Source: Thermoplasmata archaeon
GTDB lineage: Archaea > Thermoplasmatota > Thermoplasmata > Thermoplasmatales > Thermoplasmataceae
NCBI GenBank assembly: GCA_021806235.1
Contig: JAJZXU010000024.1
Coordinates: forward strand, 62,001 to 126,000
DNA: 64,000 nucleotides
Reading direction: 5' to 3'
In this document: positions 18,598 to 27,425 of the stretch, in pieces
Layout: every line of letters begins with the position of its first letter
Numbering within the stretch: position 1 is the first letter of the stretch
The notes under the pieces: generated by a model
The model's database searches: none
Told to the model about the DNA's origin: nothing
Seen by the model: the letters and a program-made list of their open reading frames with translations, nothing else
Translations under genes and position numbers: made by a program

Positions 18598-20185
18598 TTA
18601 TACCCCTCCTTAAACTAAATTCAGCCGGTGGCAGCAAACCATAAATTTCACTACTGTCAAAAACCTCCTCGGGTGTGCCATCAGCCACTATTTTTCCATT
18701 GTCCAGAACCACCATCCTATCTGCATAATGGAATGCAAATCTCATATCATGTGAAACCATAATTATCGTGTACCCCATCTGTTTAAGAAGGCCAATTTCA
18801 TCTCCAAGATTCTTTTTATGGTAATAATCCTGACCCGATGTTGGTTCATCCATTAGAATTATTTTTGGGCCACCGGCAATTGTTGCTGCCATGGCAACTC
18901 TTCTTCTCTGTCCCTGGCTTAACATAAGTGGATCAGTATCCATGTATTTTTCAAGCGTAAAGAGTTTTGTTATTCTTTCAATGTCCGAATCTGAATTGCT
19001 GTTTCCACGCACACGCCTTGAATAATGTAATTCACGTTTAACAGTCCTGTTTATTAACATCAGGTCAAAGCTCTGGGGAAGATATCCGATAATTTTGCCA
19101 CGTTCTGCTATATTATTGTCCTTAATCACCTTCTCTGGTGTTTCAATTTTGACATCTGAAACTGCCTGGTGCATATCATCCAGCCAACCGATTAGCCCCT
19201 TAAATAACGTGCTCTTGCCAGATCCATTCTTTCCAACAATAGCAGTAATGGTTCCACTCTTGAATTCTAGATTAAAATTTAGATCAAATCCAGTGTCATA
19301 TTTTACGTTTCCTGATGTGCGTAGTGAAAGCTTATCACCTATTTTCCGTTCGGGCATTTTTAGGGCAATTCTGTTTTCAGAGATATACTGGGATACCGTT
19401 TCGATGTCATAGCTCTTCAATCCCATCTTTCTGGCAAGAAACATATTCTCAGGTATTTCTATTCCAAGCTTTTCAAGCAGGGAAACATCGTTTAGAATAT
19501 TTTCTTTTTTATCATCAATTACTATCCTGCCCTGATCAAATACAACAACCCTATCGATAAATGGCAACACACGCTCAACCTTATGCTCCACCACCAGAAG
19601 TGTCCTTTTTCCCACCTCTTTCCTGAGAAATTCAAAAATCTGGTTTGTACCCTCGGGATCAATATTTGATGTTGGCTCATCCAGAATTAATATCCTTGGA
19701 TCCATTGTCAGAACAGATGCCAGTGCAACACGTTGCAATTCTCCACCTGAGAGTTTCAATGTTTCCTTTCCCTTAAGGTGATCTATGCCAACGGATGATA
19801 TTGCATTGTTTACCATTTCCTTTATCTCAGCTGCAGGTATATTGAAATTCTCCGGTGCAAATGCTACCTCCTCCTCAACAGTATAATTTATCACCTGCCT
19901 CTCTGGATCCTGAAGCAATGTGCCCACAGTTCTTGAAATTTCTGGCACCTTCATTTCTTTTGTGTCATTTCCAAATATCTTCACACTTCCATCAAAGGTG
20001 CCGTCAATAATATGTGGGATTATGCCATTAATGCACTGTATAAATGTGGATTTTCCTGATCCAGAAAGCCCTGTTATAAGCACACTTTCTCCTTCCTCCA
20101 CTGAAAATTCATGGATTGATAATGATTTATCATTACTTCCCAGGTATGCGAATTCTATATTATTAACCTCTATTGCTTTGCTCAT
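18590..20185 (-). CDS. ECF transporter ATPase, two ABC domains fused (A1-A2)
   Basis: One polypeptide of 531 residues carrying two complete ABC modules. Module 1 has Walker A GLSGSGKST (39-47), signature LSGGELQRVA and Walker B ILILDEPTSN. Module 2 has GKNGSGKST, signature LSQGQRRRVAMA and IILMDEPTSGQD. In many ECF systems these are two genes, ecfA1 and ecfA2; the fused form is common in archaea. Module 2 has Gln in place of the second Gly of the signature, an asymmetry that may make the two ATP sites unequal. Start and stop overlap the neighbouring S and T genes, showing coupled translation. Confidence 0.94.
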   Translation of the reverse strand: MSKAIEVNNIEFAYLGSNDKSLSIHEFSVEEGESVLITGLSGSGKSTFIQCINGIIPHIIDGTFDGSVKIFGNDTKEMKVPEISRTVGTLLQDPERQVINYTVEEEVAFAPENFNIPAAEIKEMVNNAISSVGIDHLKGKETLKLSGGELQRVALASVLTMDPRILILDEPTSNIDPEGTNQIFEFLRKEVGKRTLLVVEHKVERVLPFIDRVVVFDQGRIVIDDKKENILNDVSLLEKLGIEIPENMFLARKMGLKSYDIETVSQYISENRIALKMPERKIGDKLSLRTSGNVKYDTGFDLNFNLEFKSGTITAIVGKNGSGKSTLFKGLIGWLDDMHQAVSDVKIETPEKVIKDNNIAERGKIIGYLPQSFDLMLINRTVKRELHYSRRVRGNSNSDSDIERITKLFTLEKYMDTDPLMLSQGQRRRVAMAATIAGGPKIILMDEPTSGQDYYHKKNLGDEIGLLKQMGYTIIMVSHDMRFAFHYADRMVVLDNGKIVADGTPEEVFDSSEIYGLLPPAEFSLRRGIIV

Positions 20186-21000
20186 CCAAGCACCTTCGAA
20201 ACTCTGGCAGCTATGAGGGACCCAATGATGCCAAATATTAGGAAGGATGGAAGTGATGCATACATGCTGAATATAATTGCCTGCCAGTCAACTATACCAC
20301 CGTAAAGCAATGGAGCAAAGAAGCCGGTAAAGAATATTGGTCCTGCAATGGCATATGGTATTCCCATAACTATTCCGGCTATTACCGGTATTATCTTCGG
20401 TTTTGAGAGAAAAGACCCGGTTCCAGCCGAGGCTCCTGATGCCGATACAAAGCCCGATGATCCCGCCGGTGCTTTAGCTCCAACATTAGTATCTGATGCC
20501 TTTGGTATTTTTCCAGAACCAATGCCAAATGGTTTTCCTCTGGTAGCTGCGATCCAGAGATCCATAATAATTCCGAATGCAAACATTTTGTAAATCAGAT
20601 AAATGGGCTCCCCTCCAAATCCATATGAATATATATCTGCCAGTATATCGTAAATTGCCCATCCAAGCATTCCTACACCAACCTTTCTTACCACACCTAT
20701 CACAATCAAGAGTATGACGAACTGTCCAAGCGATCCAAAACCAATGAATGAAGCTGCTCCGGAAGGAACAAATTTATCCAGAAATGGGCCTACAAAAAAG
20801 TTCCATACAATCATGAAAGCGGCACCAATTCCAACATACACATAATCCACAGTCTTAAACCTTGATAAACTTCCATTTTTTCTAGCTATATAGAATAAAA
20901 ATAAACTGGCCAGTGCAAAATATATAGCCACTATAGGCCAGGGTATTATTCCCGGTTCACTTAAATTTCCCGCTATTCCATTAAAACCCATTTTTATCAT
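20182..21000 (-). CDS. ECF transporter substrate-specificity (S) component, substrate unknown
   Basis: Membrane protein with about six helices encoded first in the ECF operon. It overlaps the ATPase gene by 4 bp (ATGA). The likely start is the ATG at 21000 (MIKMGFNG), about 32 bp after a TATAAAAT box, which suits a leaderless message; an upstream in-frame start at 21075 exists. Between helices 4 and 5 there is a flexible loop of roughly 45 residues rich in Ala, Gly, Ser and Pro, unusual for S proteins. No riboswitch is present in the 48-bp divergent spacer, so the vitamin or metal carried cannot be guessed from regulation. Confidence 0.75.
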   Translation of the reverse strand: MIKMGFNGIAGNLSEPGIIPWPIVAIYFALASLFLFYIARKNGSLSRFKTVDYVYVGIGAAFMIVWNFFVGPFLDKFVPSGAASFIGFGSLGQFVILLIVIGVVRKVGVGMLGWAIYDILADIYSYGFGGEPIYLIYKMFAFGIIMDLWIAATRGKPFGIGSGKIPKASDTNVGAKAPAGSSGFVSASGASAGTGSFLSKPKIIPVIAGIVMGIPYAIAGPIFFTGFFAPLLYGGIVDWQAIIFSMYASLPSFLIFGIIGSLIAARVSKVLG

Positions 21001-21123
21001 AACAATATCCAGCATACCATATATATATTTTATACCAATAATATATATTAAATTATTTACCAATATATATTGCAATATAGTATATATATGTAAAATTAAT
21101 AAATAATATTATCTTTATTATAT

Positions 21124-21867
21124 ATGGATAGGGAAGAATATAAAAATACCGTACCAATTCCACATATAAGCGATATACATGCAATGTTTTTTGATATGGA
21201 TGATACACTGGTAAAATACCGGGAAGCTGTGCGTGCCGGTTTTAAATCCATAAAAAATATAGTTCCAGAATTAGATAATGTAACTGTAGAAGAATTAGAA
21301 GAAAATTTCAGGAGGTTATTTAATTATGAAGAGATATTTAAAACAGGGATTTCGTACGCGGATGATGCTAAAACGAGGATTATAAAGGTAATAGGAGACT
21401 ACGGTTCCTATAATAAGGATAATATAATGCAGTTTACCACCGCTTTCTGGCAGGCCTTCTGGGAGGAGAGAAGATTAATAGATGGTGCAGGGGATGTTTT
21501 GAAACTGTGCAACAGAATGAAAATACCCGTGGCTATAATTTCAAACGGCAATCTGCAGATGCAATTCAGGACAATGGCGCGGCTTAAGCTATATAGATAT
21601 GTTGATATAATGCTGGCACCGAGAAATGCAGAAGAAATGAAACCAAATAATTTACTTTTTGAGAGGGCTATGAATACCCTCAATGTTGCACCAGAAGACG
21701 TCATCATGATCGGGAATTCTATTTCCAGTGATATGAAAGGTGCAATAAATTCTGGAATTGCTCCAGTATGGTTTAACCATTCTGGAAGGGATAAACCTGA
21801 AGATATAGACATTACTGAGATTGTATCATTTTATGAACTCATAAAAATATGGGAACCCATGGATTAG
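21124..21867 (+). CDS. HAD-superfamily hydrolase
   Basis: Haloacid-dehalogenase-like phosphatase. Motif I DMDDTLV places the nucleophile at D24 and the general acid at D26; motif II is IISNGN; motif III lysine lies in EEMKPNNLLF; motif IV is MIGNSISSDMKG. An alpha-helical cap follows motif I, as in subfamily I (YjjG/phosphoglycolate-phosphatase-like). It is divergent from the ECF S gene with 123 bp or less between starts, so a link with the imported compound (for example dephosphorylation of a vitamin nucleotide) is possible but unproven. Confidence 0.9.
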   Translation: MDREEYKNTVPIPHISDIHAMFFDMDDTLVKYREAVRAGFKSIKNIVPELDNVTVEELEENFRRLFNYEEIFKTGISYADDAKTRIIKVIGDYGSYNKDNIMQFTTAFWQAFWEERRLIDGAGDVLKLCNRMKIPVAIISNGNLQMQFRTMARLKLYRYVDIMLAPRNAEEMKPNNLLFERAMNTLNVAPEDVIMIGNSISSDMKGAINSGIAPVWFNHSGRDKPEDIDITEIVSFYELIKIWEPMD

Positions 21868-22017
21868 TGCATTAGAAGCATCTGGCAATTCCCCCTGGAA
21901 AATAGAGGATCTCCGTGATTCATTATATTCTGCAGAAATTATATGCAATGCATTCTTTTTCCAGTAGATGTAAAAACTATAAGAATAAATGTAGAAATAA
22001 TTATATAATAATTCATA

Positions 22018-22820
22018 TTGTTAATAGCAATGGAGATTAGAGATTTCATTGATTCAATAAAAAATGATGAAACTTTGAGAAAGGAATTTTATAATGTTCT
22101 AAAGCCATATTTTGACACCGATATGGATACACTAATACTGGATTCTGTGAAGGATCTGAATAAAAAACTTAGTGAATTAATGAAACTTTTCGATAAAACA
22201 GCATCAAAGATAGAGGAACACATAGAGGCTTTAGAAGCCAGAATGGATAAAACTGACGAACACATTGCAAGAATAGAGGATCATATGGATAAAACATGGG
22301 AGATTTTAAAAGACTTAAAGAGATCCGACACACAGCTAAGAGGCATTATGGGATCTTTTACAAACAATGTTGCTATTGATGATTGAAGGATTATAATTTA
22401 GAGCTAAGAGGCATTATGTGATCTTTTACAAATAGAAGTGGAAAATGGATAGAGAATACAATACTCGGTGTGTATAAAACGGCACTTAAAAACCATAATA
22501 TAACCATCAGTAAAATAAGAAAGGCTTACATTACTGATACAGAAGGCGTAATTTTAAAGGATAAGAGATTTGAAACAGATATGGTAGAGGACAATAACTT
22601 TATAAACCTTTTTGAGATAAAAAATTTTGCGGATGCAGGGGCAATAGAGCAATTATCTATAAGGAAAAAGATATTGGAGTCGAAGTATAAGGATGGCAAA
22701 AAAATCAGATCATTCATTGTTTCCAATTTCATTACAGATGAATATTTAGAGGTGGCAAAAGAAGAGGGCATAACAGTTATTTCAGGAAATATTGTAAAGG
22801 AAGATTATACCGAGATGTGA
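22018..22820 (+). pseudogene. DUF3782/DUF1626-like coiled-coil nuclease-type gene, broken by a small duplication
   Basis: Two frames, 22018-22386 and 22470-22820, are halves of one gene. The first half is an alpha-helical coiled coil with heptad-like MDKTDEHIARIEDHMDKTWE repeats; the second has the alpha/beta pattern of the restriction-endonuclease-like domain (NLFEIKNF with the acidic and lysine positions). The segment CTAAGAGGCATTATG... occurs at 22336-22365 and again at 22404-22433. The 68-bp offset shifts the frame, and the second copy also has TGA where the first has GGA. Joining at the second copy restores LRGIM-SFTNRSGKWIENTILGVYK. Related archaeal proteins are of unknown role. Confidence 0.7.
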
Positions 22821-22840
22821 GCTGGTAGACTATGATTTCT

Positions 22841-23003
22841 GTTAACATCCATCCTAGGCAGTTATCATCTTTTATGAAGAGCTTAAACCTCGTTGCCTTC
22901 CGGTTCAGATATTGCTTTTTTCCAGTATAAAATCACATTTCCGCCGATTTCAAAGAATGTTATTATAGGCAGTTAACATAATTAACAGAAACTTAAACTA
23001 TAC
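22841..23003. repeat. Dispersed repeat, short copy (A)
   Basis: About 160 bp nearly identical in blocks to the longer copy at 41726-42112. Shared blocks are GTTAACAT..CATC, AGTTATCATCTTTTATGAAG..CTTAAAC, TCGTTGCCTT, CGGTTCAGA, AAAATCAC.TTTCCGCCGA and AGTTAACATAATTAA.AGAAAC, in the same order. Relative to the long copy it lacks about 30 bp and about 190 bp internally. That is the pattern of a deletion derivative of a small mobile element. Confidence 0.75.
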
Positions 23004-23039
23004 AATAAACATAAAATATTGATATGATATTATAAATAA

Positions 23040-23582
23040 ATGCTAAATATTGATTATTCAGATGATGTGTATAGACCTGCAGAGGATACCTACCTAATTA
23101 TAGACAATGCAATACCGGGGAATAAAATACTGGAAATAGGGTCCGGTACAGGAATCATTGCAATACATTTTGCATTAAAAAATCATGATGTAACAGCAAC
23201 AGATATAGATGAAAATGCCATAGAATTGATACGTAAAAATGCAAAAAATAACCATGTAAATATTAAAGTTATTAAATCGAATTTATTTGAAAATGTCTAT
23301 GAAAAATTTGATACAATTATTTTTAACCCGCCATATTTACCTGTAGAGAATGAATCATTACAATGGGCAGGAGGATCAACCGGCTTTGATACAATTAATC
23401 AATTTCTAAACGATGCATATAAACATTTAAATAATAATGGCAATATATACATTATATTATCGGATTTAACTGATATTAAGGGTTTAATTAACCGGTATAA
23501 AAATTATGAATTCAAAAAAATTAAATGTGAAAGTTTTGATTTTGAATCAATATTATTATTTCAATTAAAAGTGATACAATGA
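23040..23582 (+). CDS. HemK/Mtq2-type protein-glutamine N5-methyltransferase
   Basis: Small class I methyltransferase with motif I ILEIGSGTGIIAI (residues about 30-42), acidic motif ATDIDENA, and the catalytic NPPYLP at 97-102 that contacts the amide of the substrate glutamine. At 180 residues it lacks the N-terminal helical domain of bacterial PrmC, as archaeal and eukaryotic Mtq2 enzymes do. The expected substrate is the GGQ glutamine of aRF1, encoded at 5.2-6.4 kb. Its TGA overlaps the ATG of the DRG GTPase gene (ATGA at 23579), so the two are co-translated. Confidence 0.88.
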   Translation: MLNIDYSDDVYRPAEDTYLIIDNAIPGNKILEIGSGTGIIAIHFALKNHDVTATDIDENAIELIRKNAKNNHVNIKVIKSNLFENVYEKFDTIIFNPPYLPVENESLQWAGGSTGFDTINQFLNDAYKHLNNNGNIYIILSDLTDIKGLINRYKNYEFKKIKCESFDFESILLFQLKVIQ

Positions 23583-24658
23583 CTATAGAAGAGAGGATCA
23601 GGGAAATAGAGGACGAAATAAAGAAAACGCAAAAAAACAAGGCTACAGAAAAGCATATAGGCCTGTTAAAGGCCAAGATGTCAAAACTTGAACTTGAGGA
23701 GGAGTCACATAAAAAATCTGGAGGTTACGGTTTTTCTGTATCAAAGAGTGGGGATGCTACAATAGCCCTGGTTGGTTATCCCAATGTCGGTAAAAGTTCA
23801 CTGTTAAACATACTTACCAATAAGAAAAGTACTGTGGGCAATTTTAGTTTTACAACCCTAACAGTTATACCCGGTACATTGAATTACAACGGTGCACAGA
23901 TACAGATACTGGATTTGCCGGGAATAATAGATAATGCAGCCCTTGGTGCAGGACGTGGAAGAGAAATTATAAGCACCATAAGAACCGTAGATTTAATAGT
24001 TCTGGTAACCGATATACAGCTTAAAGGCCTTAAAAGGATAATTTCGGAATTATACAAGGCCGGGATAGTACTGAACAGAAAAAGAAAGGATATAACATTT
24101 AAAAAAGCGAATTATGGTGGTTTACGGATCCACAAGCCAAGGCATGTCGATATAAACATCAGCGATATAAGGGATATTGCAAAGGAATTTAAAATTGTTA
24201 ATGGTGATATTTACATAAGGGAGAATGTTGATATAGACGATTTAATTGATTTTTTCAAGGGAAATATTGTTTATATAAAATCATTCATGGTTGTCAACAA
24301 AATAGATATGCCACATGATGAAAATTTACTGAAAAAGAAATTATCAGATACAAATTACATAGAAGTTTCGGCCACAACAGGGTATAATATTGAAAGTATG
24401 AAGAATTTGATATACAAATCACTGGACATGGTGCGTATATACATGAGAAATAAAGCCGGTGTGGTTGATTATGAAAGGCCATTAATTCTAAGTGAAGGTT
24501 CAACGGTACGTGATGTGTGCAGGAAGATCAGCAGGGAAATGATATCAACATTCAGATATGCAATAATTACAGGTCCATCAAGAAAGATAGAATTAAGGGT
24601 AGGTCTTGATTATAAGGTAAATGATGAGGATATAATAACATTGATAAGTAAATATTAA
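23579..24658 (+). CDS. drg: DRG-family GTP-binding protein
   Basis: Developmentally-regulated GTP-binding protein homologue (Obg superfamily) with a presumed ribosome-associated role. An N-terminal charged coiled coil (residues 1-45) is followed by the G domain with G1 GYPNVGKSS, G2 TTLTVIPG, G3 DLPGIID and G4 NKID. The GAGRGREII segment after G3 is a DRG hallmark. The C-terminal about 70 residues form a TGS domain. The 359-residue length is typical. Coupling to the Mtq2-like methyltransferase ties both to translation. Confidence 0.94.
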   Translation: MTIEERIREIEDEIKKTQKNKATEKHIGLLKAKMSKLELEEESHKKSGGYGFSVSKSGDATIALVGYPNVGKSSLLNILTNKKSTVGNFSFTTLTVIPGTLNYNGAQIQILDLPGIIDNAALGAGRGREIISTIRTVDLIVLVTDIQLKGLKRIISELYKAGIVLNRKRKDITFKKANYGGLRIHKPRHVDINISDIRDIAKEFKIVNGDIYIRENVDIDDLIDFFKGNIVYIKSFMVVNKIDMPHDENLLKKKLSDTNYIEVSATTGYNIESMKNLIYKSLDMVRIYMRNKAGVVDYERPLILSEGSTVRDVCRKISREMISTFRYAIITGPSRKIELRVGLDYKVNDEDIITLISKY

Positions 24659-24734
24659 AAAATAAAAAAAATTAATTATGTGATCCATTTTTCGTATCTT
24701 TATAAGTTTATACCAACTTTCATTATCCCTCACA

Positions 24735-24902
24735 ATGGCAATTTTAGTAACTGGAACGAAGAAGCATAAATACATGCTGGAGATCCTCAGGGATATCAAT
24801 GGTGGTAAAACCAGAAGTTCGGGTTATATAGGCAGTCTACTAGAAAATGGTAAAAACAACAATAGAGGCAATGAATTTGAAATATACTGCAATATTCCAT
24901 GA
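24735..24902 (+). CDS. Small ORF of 55 codons, unknown
   Basis: The ATG at 24735 opens a frame encoding a basic, soluble peptide: MAILVTGTKKHKYMLEILRDINGG, then GYIGSLLENGKNN. The helix-rich middle could be part of a winged-helix protein, but no motif is decisive. A TATA-like TATAAGTTTATA lies about 30 bp upstream. It follows the DRG gene by 76 bp. It could be a true small gene or a fragment. Confidence 0.3.
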   Translation: MAILVTGTKKHKYMLEILRDINGGKTRSSGYIGSLLENGKNNNRGNEFEIYCNIP

Positions 24903-24925
24903 ATAACTGACCATACCCCAGCACA

Positions 24926-25274
24926 TTAAAAACTGAGGGATGTTAAGTCATGTATTATTATATTTTTGATATTTTTATAAACAAAATAGGAATATACCGA
25001 CATGATTATAAATGTAATAACGGAATAATAAATATTTCTTGTTAGGAAGATTATCAGCATTTCAATGAATACCGCAAAAATAAGAAATGGTGCAACCCTT
25101 CTTATAGTAATTTTCAATATATTCCTCATTGTATTTATTAAGTTTTTTCATATAGTATGGGTACAAAATGTCATGATAAACATTGTAACTACTAAAATGG
25201 CTATTCCCACTCACAATATAATATAATTTAAAATAATTTATAAATATTGCTATGGATTTAATAATAAATATCAT
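24926..25274 (-). pseudogene. Small membrane protein, probably frameshifted
   Basis: Two overlapping minus-strand frames appear to be one gene. 25274-25062 encodes an N-terminal part ending KKLNKYNEEYIENYYKKG; 25129-24926 then supplies two transmembrane segments (PFLIFAVFIEMLIIF and SVITFIIMSVYSYF). They differ by one reading frame in a 68-bp overlap. A single-base slip near 25070-25090 would join soluble and membrane parts. No function is recognised, and the whole may instead be a non-coding AT-rich spacer. Confidence 0.35.
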
Positions 25275-25481
25275 CTCTAATTAAATTTCTATTTAAAGAT
25301 AACAATAATATACATAAATCACTAAAGAATTGGCATTATAGCTCATTACGAACATTTTTGTTGTATTGAATTCCTATTGATCATCCATTAAACTATTTTC
25401 TGTGAATATGTTAAGTATAGCTTGCTTAGTAATCAACTAAAATAATAAAAGATTTTTAAATTATATAACAATTATGTACTT
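25275..25481. other. Short AT-rich spacer
   Basis: I see no gene or structured RNA. A TATA-like AAAGATTTTTAAATTATATA at about 25448-25467 precedes the acylphosphatase start by some 15-30 bp and is its likely promoter. Confidence 0.35.
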
Positions 25482-25748
25482 ATGGTTACAGAGCACATTA
25501 TATTTTACGGTTTTGTCCAGGGTATTGGCTTTAGATCACACGTTAGGAATAAGGCGGTGAAATTAAATATAACAGGCTGGGTAAAAAATCTTGATGACGG
25601 ATCAGTAGAGGCAGTTTTCTCAGGTGATGATAGTAATATGGGCATTTTAGTAAACTACTGTTTAAAAATTCCACTATCAAAAGTAGAAAAATACGATGTG
25701 AGAGAAATCGAATCTGACAGCTATGAAACCTTTGAAATTAAATATTAG
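25482..25748 (+). CDS. acyP: Acylphosphatase
   Basis: Small hydrolase of acyl phosphates. The phosphate loop GFVQGIGFR (residues 10-18, catalytic Arg18) and the strand GWVKNLDDGSVEAVFSG with catalytic Asn36 match the family; the usual VQGVxFR is VQGIGFR here. The length of 88 residues is typical. The first codon at 25482 (ATG within TTATGGTTACAG) follows a TATA-like element closely, suggesting a leaderless message. Confidence 0.95.
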   Translation: MVTEHIIFYGFVQGIGFRSHVRNKAVKLNITGWVKNLDDGSVEAVFSGDDSNMGILVNYCLKIPLSKVEKYDVREIESDSYETFEIKY

Positions 25749-25784
25749 ATAATTTTTTATATTATTATTTGTTTATATAAATCT

Positions 25785-26120
25785 ATGAAAAAATCACATC
25801 AGAGAATAATGGTAGTAGTATTTATAATAATTATTCTAATAGCATTATATGGCATATTGCCATTAACATTGAATACCAGTACAACATCTATGCATGATAA
25901 TAAATCATATTATGTTTATGGTAATATTACAAATGTTATAACGATTAATAATAGAAGTTACATGAGAGTAGACGATTACGGGAAAAATATATTTGTTGCA
26001 TATAACGGATCGGTGCCCTCAGTAGGGTCGTATGTGCTGGTTCACGGTAAATACGAATCGTCTTTTTTTGGTCCAACAATACAGGCAAATTCGGTTACGA
26101 AATGGTACTACACATTTTAA
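25785..26120 (+). CDS. Small membrane-anchored protein with an OB-like outer domain
   Basis: One N-terminal transmembrane helix (residues 9-30, after a Lys/Arg-rich start) is followed by an extracytoplasmic domain of about 75 residues. Its strand pattern (YYVYGNITNVITINNRSYMRVDDYG, then VGSYVLVHGKYE) resembles an OB-fold of the CcmE/tRNA-anti type. No catalytic residues are visible. It follows acyP by 36 bp and may share its transcript. The 3' end overlaps the convergent threonine dehydratase gene by 4 bp. Confidence 0.6.
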   Translation: MKKSHQRIMVVVFIIIILIALYGILPLTLNTSTTSMHDNKSYYVYGNITNVITINNRSYMRVDDYGKNIFVAYNGSVPSVGSYVLVHGKYESSFFGPTIQANSVTKWYYTF

Positions 26121-27322
26121 TTTACAATATTATATTTATAACCGAGTTCATCTAAATTTTTCAATAATTTATTTATTCTTGACTTATCCAGTACATTTAC
26201 TGTAAATAATAGATTCTGATATCCTATAGGTGTATTTTTATTTAAATTATCAACCTCAGCATGATATATATTTGCTCCAGACTTAGATATTGCATTGACT
26301 ATCTTTATCATTGTTCCCGGGTGATCCGGTAGGTTAAATTCAATTCTCAACAATTTATCCTCCATTTCAAGTGATTTGTAAATAATATTTGATAGGAGTA
26401 AAAAGTTTATATTTCCACCGGATAAAACTATTGCAATCTTTTTATGGCTTACCTTAATTTTATTTTCCATCATTGCGGCAAGGCCCGTGGCACCTGAAGG
26501 CTCCACCAGGATTTTTTCCCTTTCAAGGAGTTTAAACAGTGCATATGCTATATTTTCATCTGTGACGGTAACAATATCATCAACGTACTGTTTTACCATT
26601 TCATAGGTAATGTTTCCAGGATATTTTACGGCAATGCCATCAGCTATGGTATCGTTGCTTGTGTATGGAACTATTTTGCCATTTTTTATAGATAATTCCA
26701 TTGAATTAGCCTTTTCTGATTCAACCCCTATTATCCTTACATCCTTTTTTATACTTTTTGCTGCAAAGGATATTCCGGATATTAAACCACCACCACCTAT
26801 AGGAACAATAATTATATCAGGGTTTATATCCTCCATAATTTCCAGCCCGATTGTCCCCTGGCCCATAATAACGTCATAATCATTATATGCTTCAATAAAT
26901 GTTCTTTTTTCCCTTACAGATAGTTTTATTGCATATTCATGGGATTCATCATAACTGTTGCCCTTTAATACGACGGTCCCGCCATAAAACTGCACGGCAT
27001 TCACCTTCGCAGGCGGTGTATTTTCAGGCATCACGATCTTTGCATTTACATTATAATATGAGGCTGCAAATGCAACTCCCTGGGCATGGTTTCCGGCACT
27101 TGCAGTTATTACGCCCCGGGATTTTTCCTCATTACTTAGTTTCGAAAATTTAATTATGGCACCCCGGGATTTGAAGGATCCTGTTTTCTGGAAATTCTCC
27201 ATTTTAAAATATATATCATTACTGAACATATCACTGAATGTTTTTGAATGGAATACCGGTGTCCTGTGCAATTTTTCCACTATAATTTTTTCTGCATCGA
27301 CAATATCATCATATTTTAACAT
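26117..27322 (-). CDS. ilvA: Threonine dehydratase (with C-terminal ACT-like domain)
   Basis: PLP enzyme that deaminates threonine to 2-oxobutyrate, the entry to isoleucine synthesis. Lys51 in KTGSFKSRGA is the Schiff-base lysine, the phosphate is held by the glycine-rich GGGGLISG loop, and SAGNHAQGVAFAA is the substrate loop. The last 75 residues form an ACT-type regulatory domain (RIEFNLPDHPGTMIKIV). The 401-residue length matches the TdcB/short IlvA class with ACT. A minor serine dehydratase role is possible. Confidence 0.93.
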   Translation of the reverse strand: MLKYDDIVDAEKIIVEKLHRTPVFHSKTFSDMFSNDIYFKMENFQKTGSFKSRGAIIKFSKLSNEEKSRGVITASAGNHAQGVAFAASYYNVNAKIVMPENTPPAKVNAVQFYGGTVVLKGNSYDESHEYAIKLSVREKRTFIEAYNDYDVIMGQGTIGLEIMEDINPDIIIVPIGGGGLISGISFAAKSIKKDVRIIGVESEKANSMELSIKNGKIVPYTSNDTIADGIAVKYPGNITYEMVKQYVDDIVTVTDENIAYALFKLLEREKILVEPSGATGLAAMMENKIKVSHKKIAIVLSGGNINFLLLSNIIYKSLEMEDKLLRIEFNLPDHPGTMIKIVNAISKSGANIYHAEVDNLNKNTPIGYQNLLFTVNVLDKSRINKLLKNLDELGYKYNIVN

Positions 27323-27425
27323 AACATGTGATAAAATTTATGCATAAATATTCTTTTATGTGGATTTTACTATGATCGTCTAAACAGTATATACATTAAA
27401 TATTTTTAATTAATTTTTATTGAGG

